Part shown: positions 17,584 to 26,936 of the stretch, in pieces | Position numbering within the stretch: the first letter of the stretch is position 1 | Layout: each line of letters starts with the position of its first letter | Source of the DNA: Lunatimonas lonarensis | Lineage (GTDB): Bacteria > Bacteroidota > Bacteroidia > Cytophagales > Cyclobacteriaceae | Length of the DNA: 64,000 nt | NCBI RefSeq assembly: GCF_000390185.1 | Contig: NZ_AQHR01000066.1 | Coordinates: 1-64,000 of the forward strand | Direction: 5' to 3' | Notes under the pieces: model-generated | The model's input: the letters and a program-made list of their open reading frames with translations, nothing else | Databases searched by the model: none | Told to the model about the DNA's origin: nothing | Position numbers and translations under genes: made by a program

Positions 17584-19188
17584 TTAGTAATTGCTTCTTG
17601 GTTCTATAACGCCATATTGCATTTTTGTGCGTTTTAGCCGATCCTTCATCGATGCGATCAGTTCTTGGTAGTCTTGGTTTCCGTACAGATTGTTCATTTC
17701 CATGGGATCTGTTTCCAAATCGTAAAATTCCCATTCGTCCAACTCATAGAAATGCATCAGTTTGTACCTTGGAGAGGTGATGCCTTCGTGCTTATGCACA
17801 CTATGCACACCGGGGTACTCGTAATAGTGGTAATATAGGAAATTCCGCCAGTTCTCCGGGGCCGTTCCACTCATCAAAGGCACCAAACTCCTTCCCTGCA
17901 TGATGATGGGGGCCTCCAAGCCGGCAACTTCAAGAAAAGTCTGCGCAAAATCCAGGTTGGATACCAGGTTTTTGTCGATGCGGCCGGGAGTGATTTTACC
18001 CTTCCAGCTCATCAAAAGGGGTGTTCGAAAGGACTCTTCGTACATGAAGCGTTTGTCAAACCACCCATGCTCTCCTAAGTAGAACCCTTGATCAGAGGCA
18101 TATACAATCAACGTATTCTGATCTAATCCACTTGTTTCAAGGTAATCAAGTACCCTTCCCACGTTGTCGTCCACCGAACGTATGACAGCGAGGTAATCAC
18201 GCATATACCGCTGGTATTTCCATCTCACCAAATCAGTGCCTTGCAGGTTGGAAGCATTGAATTCCTCGATGATAGGATCATAGACCTCGTCCCAGGCTGC
18301 GCGCTGTTGCTCATTCATACGTCCATAGGTACGACGATATGGACCAGACCCTTTGCTTTCTTCGTTCCAAAGTTTCAGGTCGGCGCTTAATTGCATAGTC
18401 TCGGCTATGGACATGTCTTGGGTGCGTGCTGCTGTCCCTCGTGTTGCATAATCGTCAAATAGGTTGGCGGGCTCAGGAAAAACAACGTCTTCGTAGAGTG
18501 TCAAGTGATCAGGGCCCTTTTCCCATTCCCGGTGGGGAGCTTTGTGTTGTAACATGAGCATAAAGGGCTTACCAGACTTCTCCTGATTCTGTAGCCAGGC
18601 CAGCGATTTATCGGTGATAATGTCCGTCACATAACCCTCTTCTTGAACGGTATCTCCGGGAATAATAAAAGTGGGATTATAATAATGCCCTTGGTCGGGA
18701 AGGATTTCCCAGTGGTCAAATCCGGTTGGGGTCGACCGGAGATGCCACTTTCCGATCAGTGCGGTGGCGTATCCTGCCTTCTGAAGCAGTTTTGGGAAAG
18801 TAGCCTGCGTTCCGTCAAAAGTGTCCGCATTGGTACGGTGCCCATTGACGTGGCTGTGCGTTCCGGTAAGGACCGTCGCCCTCGAGGGAGCGCAGATGGA
18901 GTTGGTGACGTAGCATTTATCGAACCTCATACCGGTCTTAGCGATTCGGTCTAGGTTAGGGGTGGGGGCAAGTTCGGCCAATCTATCACCATAGGCACTC
19001 AGTGCCTGATAGGCATGATCATCGGTAAATATAAATACAATGTTTGGGGGCAAATCGGCAATTTCCTCGCTAGTTGGTTGCTGACAAGCAGCTGCCAGAA
19101 AAGCCAAAAGTACCAATGCCGCATATTTTTGGCGGAAATTAAATAAAACTAAACCGTGTAGACAGGTTGGGATGCTTTTCATCGACAA
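17584..19188 (-). CDS. Sulfatase, Cys-type, exported
   Basis: 534 residues of the S1 sulfatase family. An N-terminal hydrophobic segment with Cys35 after AAA could be a signal peptide with a weak lipobox. The metal motif NIVFIFTDDH starts near 49, and the sulfatase signature is C99-A-P-S-R103, where the Cys must become formylglycine. The middle segment includes VIGKWHLRS and YASDQGFYLGEHG with other metal ligands. The start at 19188 or at the next ATG (19182) cannot be separated. No maturation enzyme (anSME) is in the window. It divides the intergenic region with the GH29 fucosidase, which suggests removal of sulfate from fucose-containing glycan, an inference. Confidence 0.92.
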   Translation of the reverse strand: MSMKSIPTCLHGLVLFNFRQKYAALVLLAFLAAACQQPTSEEIADLPPNIVFIFTDDHAYQALSAYGDRLAELAPTPNLDRIAKTGMRFDKCYVTNSICAPSRATVLTGTHSHVNGHRTNADTFDGTQATFPKLLQKAGYATALIGKWHLRSTPTGFDHWEILPDQGHYYNPTFIIPGDTVQEEGYVTDIITDKSLAWLQNQEKSGKPFMLMLQHKAPHREWEKGPDHLTLYEDVVFPEPANLFDDYATRGTAARTQDMSIAETMQLSADLKLWNEESKGSGPYRRTYGRMNEQQRAAWDEVYDPIIEEFNASNLQGTDLVRWKYQRYMRDYLAVIRSVDDNVGRVLDYLETSGLDQNTLIVYASDQGFYLGEHGWFDKRFMYEESFRTPLLMSWKGKITPGRIDKNLVSNLDFAQTFLEVAGLEAPIIMQGRSLVPLMSGTAPENWRNFLYYHYYEYPGVHSVHKHEGITSPRYKLMHFYELDEWEFYDLETDPMEMNNLYGNQDYQELIASMKDRLKRTKMQYGVIEPRSNY

Positions 19189-19412
19189 TCAAATGGGTGG
19201 TTTCAACCTTCCAAAATATCGAATCCGTCTGAGTATTCAAAAAAATATTAAAAAGTAATTTTTTCAGAAAGATTGATCACCAATACCTATATTTGGTTTA
19301 TTATTTCTCGACTTTTGTTAAAAAAAGCTGAAAATCAGGTTGGGAGCATGTTTTCGATATTTATTCGTTATCGTTTTCATTCCTATCTCAATCGCTAGAA
19401 CCCCCTAAAGAA

Positions 19413-21488
19413 ATGAATAGATTGCAGTTTTTCCTGATGGTGCTGTTTTCTGCGCTGTTATATTCCTGCGGTGGAGGTGGGCAACCGGCTCCAGACCCGG
19501 TTTATCCAATACCGTCAGATCGTCAGTTGGCATGGCAGGAACTCGAATACTATGGATTCGTGCATTTTAACATGAATACCTTTACCAATATGGAATGGGG
19601 TACCGGAGCGGAGGATCCCGCCCTTTTCAATCCGACGGAGTTTGATGCCGGGCAGTGGGCAAAGGTCGTGAAGGAAGCAGGTATGAAAGGGATTATCATT
19701 ACGGCCAAGCACCACGATGGTTTCTGCCTTTGGCCCACGGCGACAACGGCACATTCCATAACGGCATCACCCTATAAAAACGGAAAGGGAGATATTATTC
19801 GTGAAATTGCCGATGCCTGCAGGGCGGAGGGGCTAAAATTTGGCGTCTACTTGTCGCCTTGGGACCGCAACAATGAACATTATGGAACCGAAAAATACAT
19901 TGACATCCTGCGAGAGCAACTTAGGGAGCTGCTTACCAATTACGGCGAAATTTTTGAGGTATGGTTTGACGGTGCAAATGGAGGTACCGGTTACTATGGT
20001 GGTGCAAACGAAGAACGTAGAGTCGATAAGAGAAATTACTACGACTGGGAGAATACGTTCAAGCTGGTTCGTGAACTGCAGCCCAACGCGGTGATTTTTG
20101 GCGATGCTGGGCCGGATGTACGGTGGGTTGGCAACGAACATGGCTTCGCCTACGAAACCACTTGGTCTAATTTGATGCGGGATTCGGTCTATGGCGGTAT
20201 GCCTGAATATTCGGAGATGTATTCTATGGGACAGGAAAATGGCACCCATTGGGTTCCGGCGGAGGCCGATGTGTCCATCCGCCCAGGCTGGTATTACCAC
20301 GAATACGAGGATCATAAAGTAAGATCCCTTCCCCAGCTGCTGGATATCTATTACAACAGCATTGGAAGGAATGCATCGCTGCTGTTGAATTTCCCTGTAG
20401 ACAAACGAGGGCTCATACATGAAAACGATGTCGCGCAGCTACGCAAGCTGACCTCCAAGATAAAGGAAGATTTCGCCTTTAACCTCGTGGGCAAACAGGT
20501 TCTGATCAGTGCTTCGGTAGACCGGGGCAGAGCCTATTCCGGCAGCAAGGCGATCGATCAAAAAAAGGACACCTATTGGTCTACGCCCGATGGTACAGTG
20601 TCGGGTTCTCTTACCCTGGAGTTTAAGGAGGAAATAGCCTTTAATCGGTTTTTGGTTCAGGAGTATATCGCGTTGGGGCAGCGGGTGAAGGCCTTTTTGT
20701 TGGAGGTACAGGTTGATGGTGATTGGCAGGAGATAGCTACCGGTACTACCGTGGGATACAAGCGGATCCTACGCCTGCCGACGGTAAAAACAAAAGCCGT
20801 TCGGTTTACCGTGTTGGACGCCAAAGCCAGCCCGACTATTTCCAACTTGGCCTTGTACGAGGCTCCCAAGCTTTTGTTGGAGCCCGAACTTCGCAGGGAA
20901 AAATCGGGTTTGGTAACCTTGCTCGCGGCCGATGAAGAGGTTGCTATCCACTATACACTCGATGGATCGGAGCCCAGCCCGGTTAGTACCCGTTATACGG
21001 ATCCTTTTCTTGTGGAAACTCCAACGGAGGTTAGGGCCATCACGGTGGATCCGGTTGCTGGATTGGCGAGTGAAATGGTCAGCTACTCCTTGGATATTGC
21101 CAAATCAAACTGGAAGGTTGTGGGTGGAGGAGAGCAGGCCTTAAATGCCATTGACGAAAGTGATAGGACAAACTATGTGGCTTCTTCTGGTCAGTTGACC
21201 GTGGATATGGGTGCTAACCACACGCTTTCCGGGTTCACCTACATGCCGGTTCAAAACAGGTATATGTCAGGCGTAATAAAAACGTATGTGTACAGTGTCA
21301 GTGAGGATGGGGTCACCTGGAGGCAGATTGCAGAGGGAGAGTTTGGCAATATTGCCAATAGTCCCATCCTACAGCGTGTTGGCTTTCCCCCTGTAAAAGC
21401 CCGGTATTTCCGACTTGCTGCGAGGGAAACCTTGGATGGCAACCCCGCAAGCTTTGCTGAGGTTGGGGTGATTACGGCAAAAAAGTAG
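19413..21488 (+). CDS. Alpha-L-fucosidase (GH29) with carbohydrate-binding and chitobiase C-terminal-like domains
   Basis: 691-residue lipoprotein (CGGGGQP after the signal, Cys20). The GH29 catalytic domain covers about 40-340, with AKHHDGFCLWPT as the substrate His region and EVWFD186-GANGG as the nucleophile region. After it come a F5/8-type C module (YSGSKAIDQKKDTYWST...), a chitobiase-type C-terminal beta module (HYTLDGSEPSPVSTRYT) and a second F5/8-like module at the end (LNAIDESDRTNYVASS). Together with a sulfatase and a PVC-type heme protein on the divergent transcript it suggests degradation of sulfated fucosylated glycan. A strong bidirectional terminator follows. The linkage specificity is not seen. 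Confidence 0.93.
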   Translation: MNRLQFFLMVLFSALLYSCGGGGQPAPDPVYPIPSDRQLAWQELEYYGFVHFNMNTFTNMEWGTGAEDPALFNPTEFDAGQWAKVVKEAGMKGIIITAKHHDGFCLWPTATTAHSITASPYKNGKGDIIREIADACRAEGLKFGVYLSPWDRNNEHYGTEKYIDILREQLRELLTNYGEIFEVWFDGANGGTGYYGGANEERRVDKRNYYDWENTFKLVRELQPNAVIFGDAGPDVRWVGNEHGFAYETTWSNLMRDSVYGGMPEYSEMYSMGQENGTHWVPAEADVSIRPGWYYHEYEDHKVRSLPQLLDIYYNSIGRNASLLLNFPVDKRGLIHENDVAQLRKLTSKIKEDFAFNLVGKQVLISASVDRGRAYSGSKAIDQKKDTYWSTPDGTVSGSLTLEFKEEIAFNRFLVQEYIALGQRVKAFLLEVQVDGDWQEIATGTTVGYKRILRLPTVKTKAVRFTVLDAKASPTISNLALYEAPKLLLEPELRREKSGLVTLLAADEEVAIHYTLDGSEPSPVSTRYTDPFLVETPTEVRAITVDPVAGLASEMVSYSLDIAKSNWKVVGGGEQALNAIDESDRTNYVASSGQLTVDMGANHTLSGFTYMPVQNRYMSGVIKTYVYSVSEDGVTWRQIAEGEFGNIANSPILQRVGFPPVKARYFRLAARETLDGNPASFAEVGVITAKK

Positions 21489-21642
21489 TATTGGCAGTTG
21501 GTCCTTTTTAAAGCACTGGTTGTGCTTAAAACAGCCGGACGGAAAAATGACTGTTGCGAGACCGTTAGCAGCATTTGGCGGTCATTTGAAGCGATTAGGT
21601 CGGTTCTTATTTGAGGTGAGTCAAATTGCTCTCGAACGTAAC

Positions 21643-21697
21643 AAAAAAATAGGTAGCCAGGCAAATCCCTGCCTCGCTACCTATTTTGTTTTTTTGA
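21643..21697. terminator. Bidirectional terminator between fucosidase and M28 peptidase
   Basis: Long hairpin AAAATAGGTAGC-c-AGGCA / TGCCT-c-GCTACCTATTTT with a 6-nt loop, flanked by A-rich and T-rich runs on both sides. It can stop transcription from both convergent genes. Confidence 0.9.
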
Positions 21698-21728
21698 ACG
21701 CGTGAACGCTTACGAGTAACGCAAATTC

Positions 21729-23216
21729 CTACTCAAGTCCATACAAGGCTTTTGCGGCTTCTTCGTATTTGTCTCCTTCTTTCCACCTAGGCGGTGTTGG
21801 TTCGTTAGCGATTTTTTGGGCGGAAAGGAGATAGGATTTCCAATACAGCATGGCATAGTCCAAATCAAAGTTGCCTACCTCATCGGACACTTGGTGGTAA
21901 TGCCGGGCGATTTTGTCGTCAAAGGCGGTAAATCCCAGACTAAAAGTAGGAGCGGGGATTCCCTTGCGGGCAAAGTTGACGTTGTCTGAGCGGTCGTATA
22001 GCCCCTGTTCTGGCGCAGGGTCCGCAATGGCTCGAATGCCAAACTCACTCACCGCTGCCTCGATCAACGGGTCGGCAGAGGTTCTTCCCAAACCTATTAC
22101 GGTAACGATGGATGTATCGTTATATCCTGCATTGTCTATGTTCAGGTTATAGACTACTTTATTCAGCGGTACGAGTGGGTTGTTGGCAAAGTAAGCTGAA
22201 CCTAACAGTCCCTTTTCCTCGGCCGTCCAGGCACAAAGTAGGATGGATCTTTTTGGAGGATGTTGGGCAAAGAACTTGGCAGCATTGATCACTGCTACGG
22301 TTCCCACCGCATTGTCTCGGGCTCCGTTGTAGATTGAGTCGCCCTCTGCATTGGGAGTTCCTACGCCGAGGTGGTCGTAGTGTGCCGATAGCATGACGTA
22401 TTCACTCTTAAGGGTTGGATCGCTGCCCTCTATGTAGGCGAGCACATTTTTCCCGATGATTTTTCGGTTTTGTTTACCGATAACCACGGCATCTACCTTT
22501 GAGGGACGTGCGCTGATTTCTTGGATAAGTTCACCGGTCAGGTCTTTTACCCACATGTACGGGATGGCCTCTCCACCTGCCGGATCCAAATCCAGGGTAA
22601 GCTGGGGCTTGTTTAGGTAGTTAACCAGTAAACTCCATGGCGTAGTGGGCACATTATACATTTCAATCACACCCGCAGCTCCTTTTGATTTCGCCAGTGC
22701 CAGTTTTTCCCTGCCGGCAGCAAATAGATCGGAGGGTGAAAGGCGATTGGGTTGTCCCACACGCACGACTACCATTTTACCGCTAACATCCTTGCCTGCA
22801 TAGTCTGACTCCAAGCCATAGCCTAGTATGATGAAGTCATAGGATCCTGCAATATCCGGCCCGTCCAGCACCAACATGTCCTCACCGTGGCTGATGGACT
22901 TGCCTGCCAACGTTATCTCGCCAGACCGAGGCGGCGCAGAATAGCGGAACGGTACCGCCTGAAAATACCCAGGTGCCTCCTCGAGTGGTTTGGCACCATA
23001 ACGTTGAAATTGCTCTGCAATGTATTTGGCAGCGATGTCCATTTCCGGCCTTGCCGGATCACGTCCCTTCAATTCGTCCGACGCCAAAAACCTGAAATGG
23101 GAGATGGCTTCTTCCCGCTGGATTTGTTGTTCTATGGCTGCCTTTTGAGCCACTGCGTAGTTTTGTCCGAGCATTGCCCATAGGGCCATTCCCAATAACG
23201 TGGAGGTATGCTTCAT
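21729..23216 (-). CDS. M28 family zinc peptidase with PA-like insert, exported
   Basis: 495 residues with a signal peptide (ALWAMLGQNYAVAQ). The first part (about 30-100) is the usual FLASDELKGRDP entry, then a PA-like insert around 140-250 and the M28 domain. Visible zinc-site segments are SAHYDHLG, GARDNAVGT, WTAEEKGLLGS and NIDNAG, with a late HYHQVSDE. It probably acts as an aminopeptidase or a glutamate carboxypeptidase-like enzyme in the periplasm. One difference from many members is DNAVGT in place of DNASGT. It stands alone on the minus strand; the SnoaL-like gene lies 207 bp upstream. Confidence 0.92.
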   Translation of the reverse strand: MKHTSTLLGMALWAMLGQNYAVAQKAAIEQQIQREEAISHFRFLASDELKGRDPARPEMDIAAKYIAEQFQRYGAKPLEEAPGYFQAVPFRYSAPPRSGEITLAGKSISHGEDMLVLDGPDIAGSYDFIILGYGLESDYAGKDVSGKMVVVRVGQPNRLSPSDLFAAGREKLALAKSKGAAGVIEMYNVPTTPWSLLVNYLNKPQLTLDLDPAGGEAIPYMWVKDLTGELIQEISARPSKVDAVVIGKQNRKIIGKNVLAYIEGSDPTLKSEYVMLSAHYDHLGVGTPNAEGDSIYNGARDNAVGTVAVINAAKFFAQHPPKRSILLCAWTAEEKGLLGSAYFANNPLVPLNKVVYNLNIDNAGYNDTSIVTVIGLGRTSADPLIEAAVSEFGIRAIADPAPEQGLYDRSDNVNFARKGIPAPTFSLGFTAFDDKIARHYHQVSDEVGNFDLDYAMLYWKSYLLSAQKIANEPTPPRWKEGDKYEEAAKALYGLE

Positions 23217-23423
23217 AGAATATATTACTTGGTTTATGGATAGTTAGATTGTTTTCTGTATGCCCAAAAAGATAGGCAGATGTAGGTGATTGTTAACGGT
23301 TCCCTGATTTTTAGCTGCAAGGTTGAGGCCAAAGATAGTAAAATCTTACTAACAGGATGGAAAAGGGTGGGGGCGAATGTCGGTTCAGAATTTGGGTGGG
23401 GTTTGTTTTGGATTGTCCTCGGG

Positions 23424-23909
23424 TTACTCGATGGGTTCGTTGCCATTCCAAATATCATGTGTCGTCACCCACTTGCCATCTCGTTTTTCCAAAATATTGA
23501 GGTATTTTGACGTGGAAAAAAGGGAGTCCCCACTTTTCTTGTCGATAAGCGTGACGCGGGCAAATCCCCTTCCATAGGCAAGGTCACCATCAACGACCAC
23601 ATCTTCGTAGCCGCTTTCCAGGAAGGTCTCGTATGCGTCAAAGATAGACTGGTAATAGGCTGAAACTGCTTCTTTTCCGCGTAATGTGCCTGTTTCAGGT
23701 GCCATCAAAAAGGCGTCATCCGAAAAATAACGGGCGATCCCTGCGGCATCCCCGTCATTGAAGGCCTTTGCCCTTGCATTGCTCATGGATGTAATCGTCT
23801 CTACCGCTTTTTGGTGGTGAGTTGAATCGATGCTTTGTTTGTTTTCATTTGAAGTACAGGCCGTTACTAGGACGGACAATAGGGTCAGAATTTGTTTGAA
23901 ACCTTTCAT
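23424..23909 (-). CDS. SnoaL/DUF4440-like lipoprotein
   Basis: 161 residues: lipoprotein signal (TLLSVLVTAC, Cys18), then a nuclear-transport-factor-2-like fold with NARAKAFNDGDAAGIARYFSDDA and later GKWVTTHDIWNGNEP. Members of DUF4440/SnoaL-like families are often of unknown function and some are isomerases, hydratases or inactive. Nothing in the sequence selects one. It lies divergent to the alpha/beta hydrolase operon with 163 bp between start codons. Confidence 0.85.
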   Translation of the reverse strand: MKGFKQILTLLSVLVTACTSNENKQSIDSTHHQKAVETITSMSNARAKAFNDGDAAGIARYFSDDAFLMAPETGTLRGKEAVSAYYQSIFDAYETFLESGYEDVVVDGDLAYGRGFARVTLIDKKSGDSLFSTSKYLNILEKRDGKWVTTHDIWNGNEPIE

Positions 23910-24072
23910 GTCGCTAAGATAGGGAATCCGCTCAAAAAGGTGTCGAATTGGTCTGTATATGGCTTTAGCGACCCGTAAATACTACCCAAATACCGATAAA
24001 ATATTATTTTTTGAAATTTTGTTTGGATTTTCATTCCTTCTGTATAACTTAAATCCTGAAATTCTAAGCTCT

Positions 24073-25089
24073 ATGAACAACCAATTTGAAACCGTACCCT
24101 TTGAGGCGTTGGACGGGTTTTCGTGTAACTTAAAGCATTATATTTCCGGTAATCCCACACCGAAGGGGCCGGTGCTTCTGGTGCACGGGGCGGGGGTGCG
24201 AAGCAATATCTTCAACCCACCTGCCGATCGGAATATTATTCACATGCTTTCTGATGCGGGCTACGACGTGTGGCTCGAAAACTGGCGGGCAAGCATCGAT
24301 TTGGAGCCAAATGAATGGGACTTGGACCAGGTCGCCCATTATGACCACCCAGCAGCCGTTCAGAAAGTACTGGAATGCACGGGGAAAAGCGACCTAAAGG
24401 CAATCGTTCATTGTCAAGGCAGTACGAGTTTTATGATATCGGCCGCATTGGGTTTGTTGCCCCAGGTAAAGGTTATTATCAGCAATGCCGTTTCCCTACA
24501 TCCGGTAATTCCTCGTTTTTCGGTTTTCAAACTAAATGTCCTGCTGCCTATCGTTGGAACAGCCTTCGACTACCTGGATCCCTCCTGGGGCCTGGGTGCT
24601 CCGGACTTTAAGTCCAAAATGATCAAAAAAGTCGTGAAGGCCACCCACTGGGAGGCAGATACCACGGTAGGGAAAATGGTGAGTTTTACGTATGGATCGG
24701 GGATGCCCGCACTGTGGGAGTTGGAAAATTTGGATAGGAAGACCATGGACTGGATTCAGTACGAATTTGCCCATGTACCGCTTACCTTTTTTCGCCATAT
24801 CAGAAGGTGTGTGAGGAAGGGTGTATTGGGGCCATCAAAAGCCTCTGGGATGGACTACACAGTAACTCCTCCCAAAACAGATGCCCGGGTGGTTCTCTTT
24901 GCCGGTGTGAAAAACAAATGCTTTTTGGCAAGCAGTCAAGAGCGAACCTTTGAATACCTGGATAAGCTCAACCCCGGATTCCATCAGTTGTATCTCTTGG
25001 ATAAATACAGCCATTTGGATGTTTTTTTTGGGAAGGATGCCCACGAGGATGTTTTTCCGAAAATGATTGCCGAGTTGGACAAGGGCTAG
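24073..25089 (+). CDS. Alpha/beta hydrolase, partner of the GMC oxidoreductase operon
   Basis: 338 residues. The opening LVHGAGVRSNIF is the oxyanion His-Gly region; HCQGST (Cys-Gln-Gly-Ser) is the nucleophile elbow with Ser two residues after Gln. A late His in YSHLDVFFG fits the catalytic triad. The start ATG 24073 (MNNQFETVPF) is chosen; the frame continues upstream to 23959 but that extension is poor. It heads an operon with a metallophosphoesterase and a GMC oxidoreductase; some actinobacterial proteins are thought to join a GMC domain to an alpha/beta hydrolase domain, which would support a shared pathway. It may be an esterase for a sterol-like or other hydrophobic ester. Confidence 0.88.
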   Translation: MNNQFETVPFEALDGFSCNLKHYISGNPTPKGPVLLVHGAGVRSNIFNPPADRNIIHMLSDAGYDVWLENWRASIDLEPNEWDLDQVAHYDHPAAVQKVLECTGKSDLKAIVHCQGSTSFMISAALGLLPQVKVIISNAVSLHPVIPRFSVFKLNVLLPIVGTAFDYLDPSWGLGAPDFKSKMIKKVVKATHWEADTTVGKMVSFTYGSGMPALWELENLDRKTMDWIQYEFAHVPLTFFRHIRRCVRKGVLGPSKASGMDYTVTPPKTDARVVLFAGVKNKCFLASSQERTFEYLDKLNPGFHQLYLLDKYSHLDVFFGKDAHEDVFPKMIAELDKG

Positions 25090-25160
25090 CCTTTTTTTTG
25101 GCGGCATTAATCCGTAGATGGGTAGCTAATTACCGAAGCCAAAATGGCAGCTGGAGAAAA

Positions 25161-26936
25161 ATGATTTTGTTTAATATAGTTAACAGCGAGCATATGAGAT
25201 TTGAAAAGAAGCCAATGGTCAACTGGTATGACCCCAAGCAGCTGGCATTTACCGGTGTAAAAACGGTTCTTTCATCCGTATTTGGGAATTTTGCGGACAG
25301 GAGGGAAATGCAGGCCGCTCTGGACAAAGAAGGGAAACCTTTTGACTATTCGGAAAAAGACGAACTTTGGTTTGACTTTGTTTCTGACTTGGCCGATGGT
25401 TTTAATCCTACCTATACGGTGGCAAAAACCATGGCGCAGCCGTCAATCACCGTAGATGGGAAAGAATTGAAGCGAGGGGATTTCTTGCTAATGGGGGGTG
25501 ATGAGGTGTATCCTACGCCTGAGATGATCGAATACACCAATCGGCTCAAGGGGCCTTTTGAGGCAGCTTTTCCGAAAGACGATTCTCCTGATGCAGATCG
25601 TCCGGATGTGTTTGCTATTCCGGGAAACCACGATTGGTACGATGGGCTTACCAATTTTCTACGGTTGTTTACCCAGGGCCGGTCGTTGGGAAATTGGAAA
25701 ACCCGGCAAACACGGAGCTATTTTGCCATCAAACTTCCCCATGATTACTGGCTGATAGCGGTTGATATCCAGTTACATGCCGATATCGATTATCCGCAGA
25801 TTTGCTATTTCCGCGACATCGCCCAGAACCACTTCACCCCGGAGACTAAGGTGATTCTTTGCACCGCAGAGCCTTCCTGGGTTTTTCGCTCCTTTGACCA
25901 AAAGAATACTGCCCACGATCGGTTCAAGTTTTTTATCGATAGGGTTTTGTATGGAAAAGGCGAACCGGCCTACGAAGAGAAGAATAGAACCATAACAGTA
26001 AATACTATTCTAACGGGAGACCTGCACCATTATGCCCGTTATGAAGAAAAAACCAAGCGGGGAGAGACCCGGCAGCTGATCACGTCCGGGGGAGGAGGGG
26101 CCTTTATGCACCCCACCCATACCCTGAAGGAAACGATAGCACCGGTAGATGGGTATTCAGCGGAGTTGAAGAGTGTTTTCCCCTCAAAGGAATCATCGGT
26201 TCGGCTTAGCCTGTTGAATTTGTTGTTTCCCTACTTTAGCCTCACCATGCTGACACTGTTTGGTATCGTTCATGCGTTTACCAGTTGGATTTTACAAACC
26301 AAGCGTTTTGTTTCCGGAGAAACGTTGATGGAGCAATTGGCAATCTCGGGTTTTTTTTCAGATGGTATAGGCAATGCATGCCATTCGATTTTGATGGCGT
26401 TGCTTCATAATCCTGGAGCCATATTTCTCAACCTGCTGTTGGTTGGAGGTGTGGTGGTGTTTACCGACGTCAAGTCCGGGTACGGAAAATGGAATTATTT
26501 GGCCGGGGTTGTGCATGGGCTGCTTCATTTGGTCATGTTTTACGTGATGTTATGGGGATTTTCTGTCCTCAACCTTTCCCATTTTGACTTGGGAATACAT
26601 TCACTTGCCCAAGTGAGTCTATTTATTGTCGAAATGGTGCTAATCGGTGGTACCGTCAGCGCATTGATATTTGGTTTGTACCTGACCTTTAGTGTGATCG
26701 TCTTGAAAAACCATATAACCGAAGCCTCATCCTCCTACCGTTGGGAGGGATATAAAAATTTTCTTCGCATACACTTAACGAAAGACGTATTGACCATTTA
26801 CCCTATTGGGTTTAAAAAAGTCGTCACCGACTGGAAATTGTCAAAATCCGGTGACAAAGTCGTCGTTACAGGTAGTCCCATCAATTATTCTTTAATCGAA
26901 AAACCCATCGAAGTACACCATGAAAAAACTATCTAA
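25161..26936 (+). CDS. Metallophosphoesterase with C-terminal transmembrane region
   Basis: 591 residues from ATG 25161 (a TTG at 25098 would add 21 and is possible). The calcineurin-like domain shows FDFVSDLADGFN (metal Asp region), GGDEVYPT, GNHDWYDG and GDLHHYAR, with an extended loop between. From about residue 345 to 540 there are five or six hydrophobic segments, followed by a soluble tail. The phosphoesterase should act in the cytoplasm or on the membrane face. It sits between the hydrolase and the GMC gene; its 3' end overlaps the GMC start by 17 bp, so the three are translated together. Substrate unknown. Confidence 0.85.
   Translation: MILFNIVNSEHMRFEKKPMVNWYDPKQLAFTGVKTVLSSVFGNFADRREMQAALDKEGKPFDYSEKDELWFDFVSDLADGFNPTYTVAKTMAQPSITVDGKELKRGDFLLMGGDEVYPTPEMIEYTNRLKGPFEAAFPKDDSPDADRPDVFAIPGNHDWYDGLTNFLRLFTQGRSLGNWKTRQTRSYFAIKLPHDYWLIAVDIQLHADIDYPQICYFRDIAQNHFTPETKVILCTAEPSWVFRSFDQKNTAHDRFKFFIDRVLYGKGEPAYEEKNRTITVNTILTGDLHHYARYEEKTKRGETRQLITSGGGGAFMHPTHTLKETIAPVDGYSAELKSVFPSKESSVRLSLLNLLFPYFSLTMLTLFGIVHAFTSWILQTKRFVSGETLMEQLAISGFFSDGIGNACHSILMALLHNPGAIFLNLLLVGGVVVFTDVKSGYGKWNYLAGVVHGLLHLVMFYVMLWGFSVLNLSHFDLGIHSLAQVSLFIVEMVLIGGTVSALIFGLYLTFSVIVLKNHITEASSSYRWEGYKNFLRIHLTKDVLTIYPIGFKKVVTDWKLSKSGDKVVVTGSPINYSLIEKPIEVHHEKTI

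Noticed and set aside
17584-21488. Sulfatase-fucosidase region as a full polysaccharide utilisation locus
   Set aside because: No SusC/SusD pair or PUL-type regulator is near; only some hydrolases and a heme protein are present.
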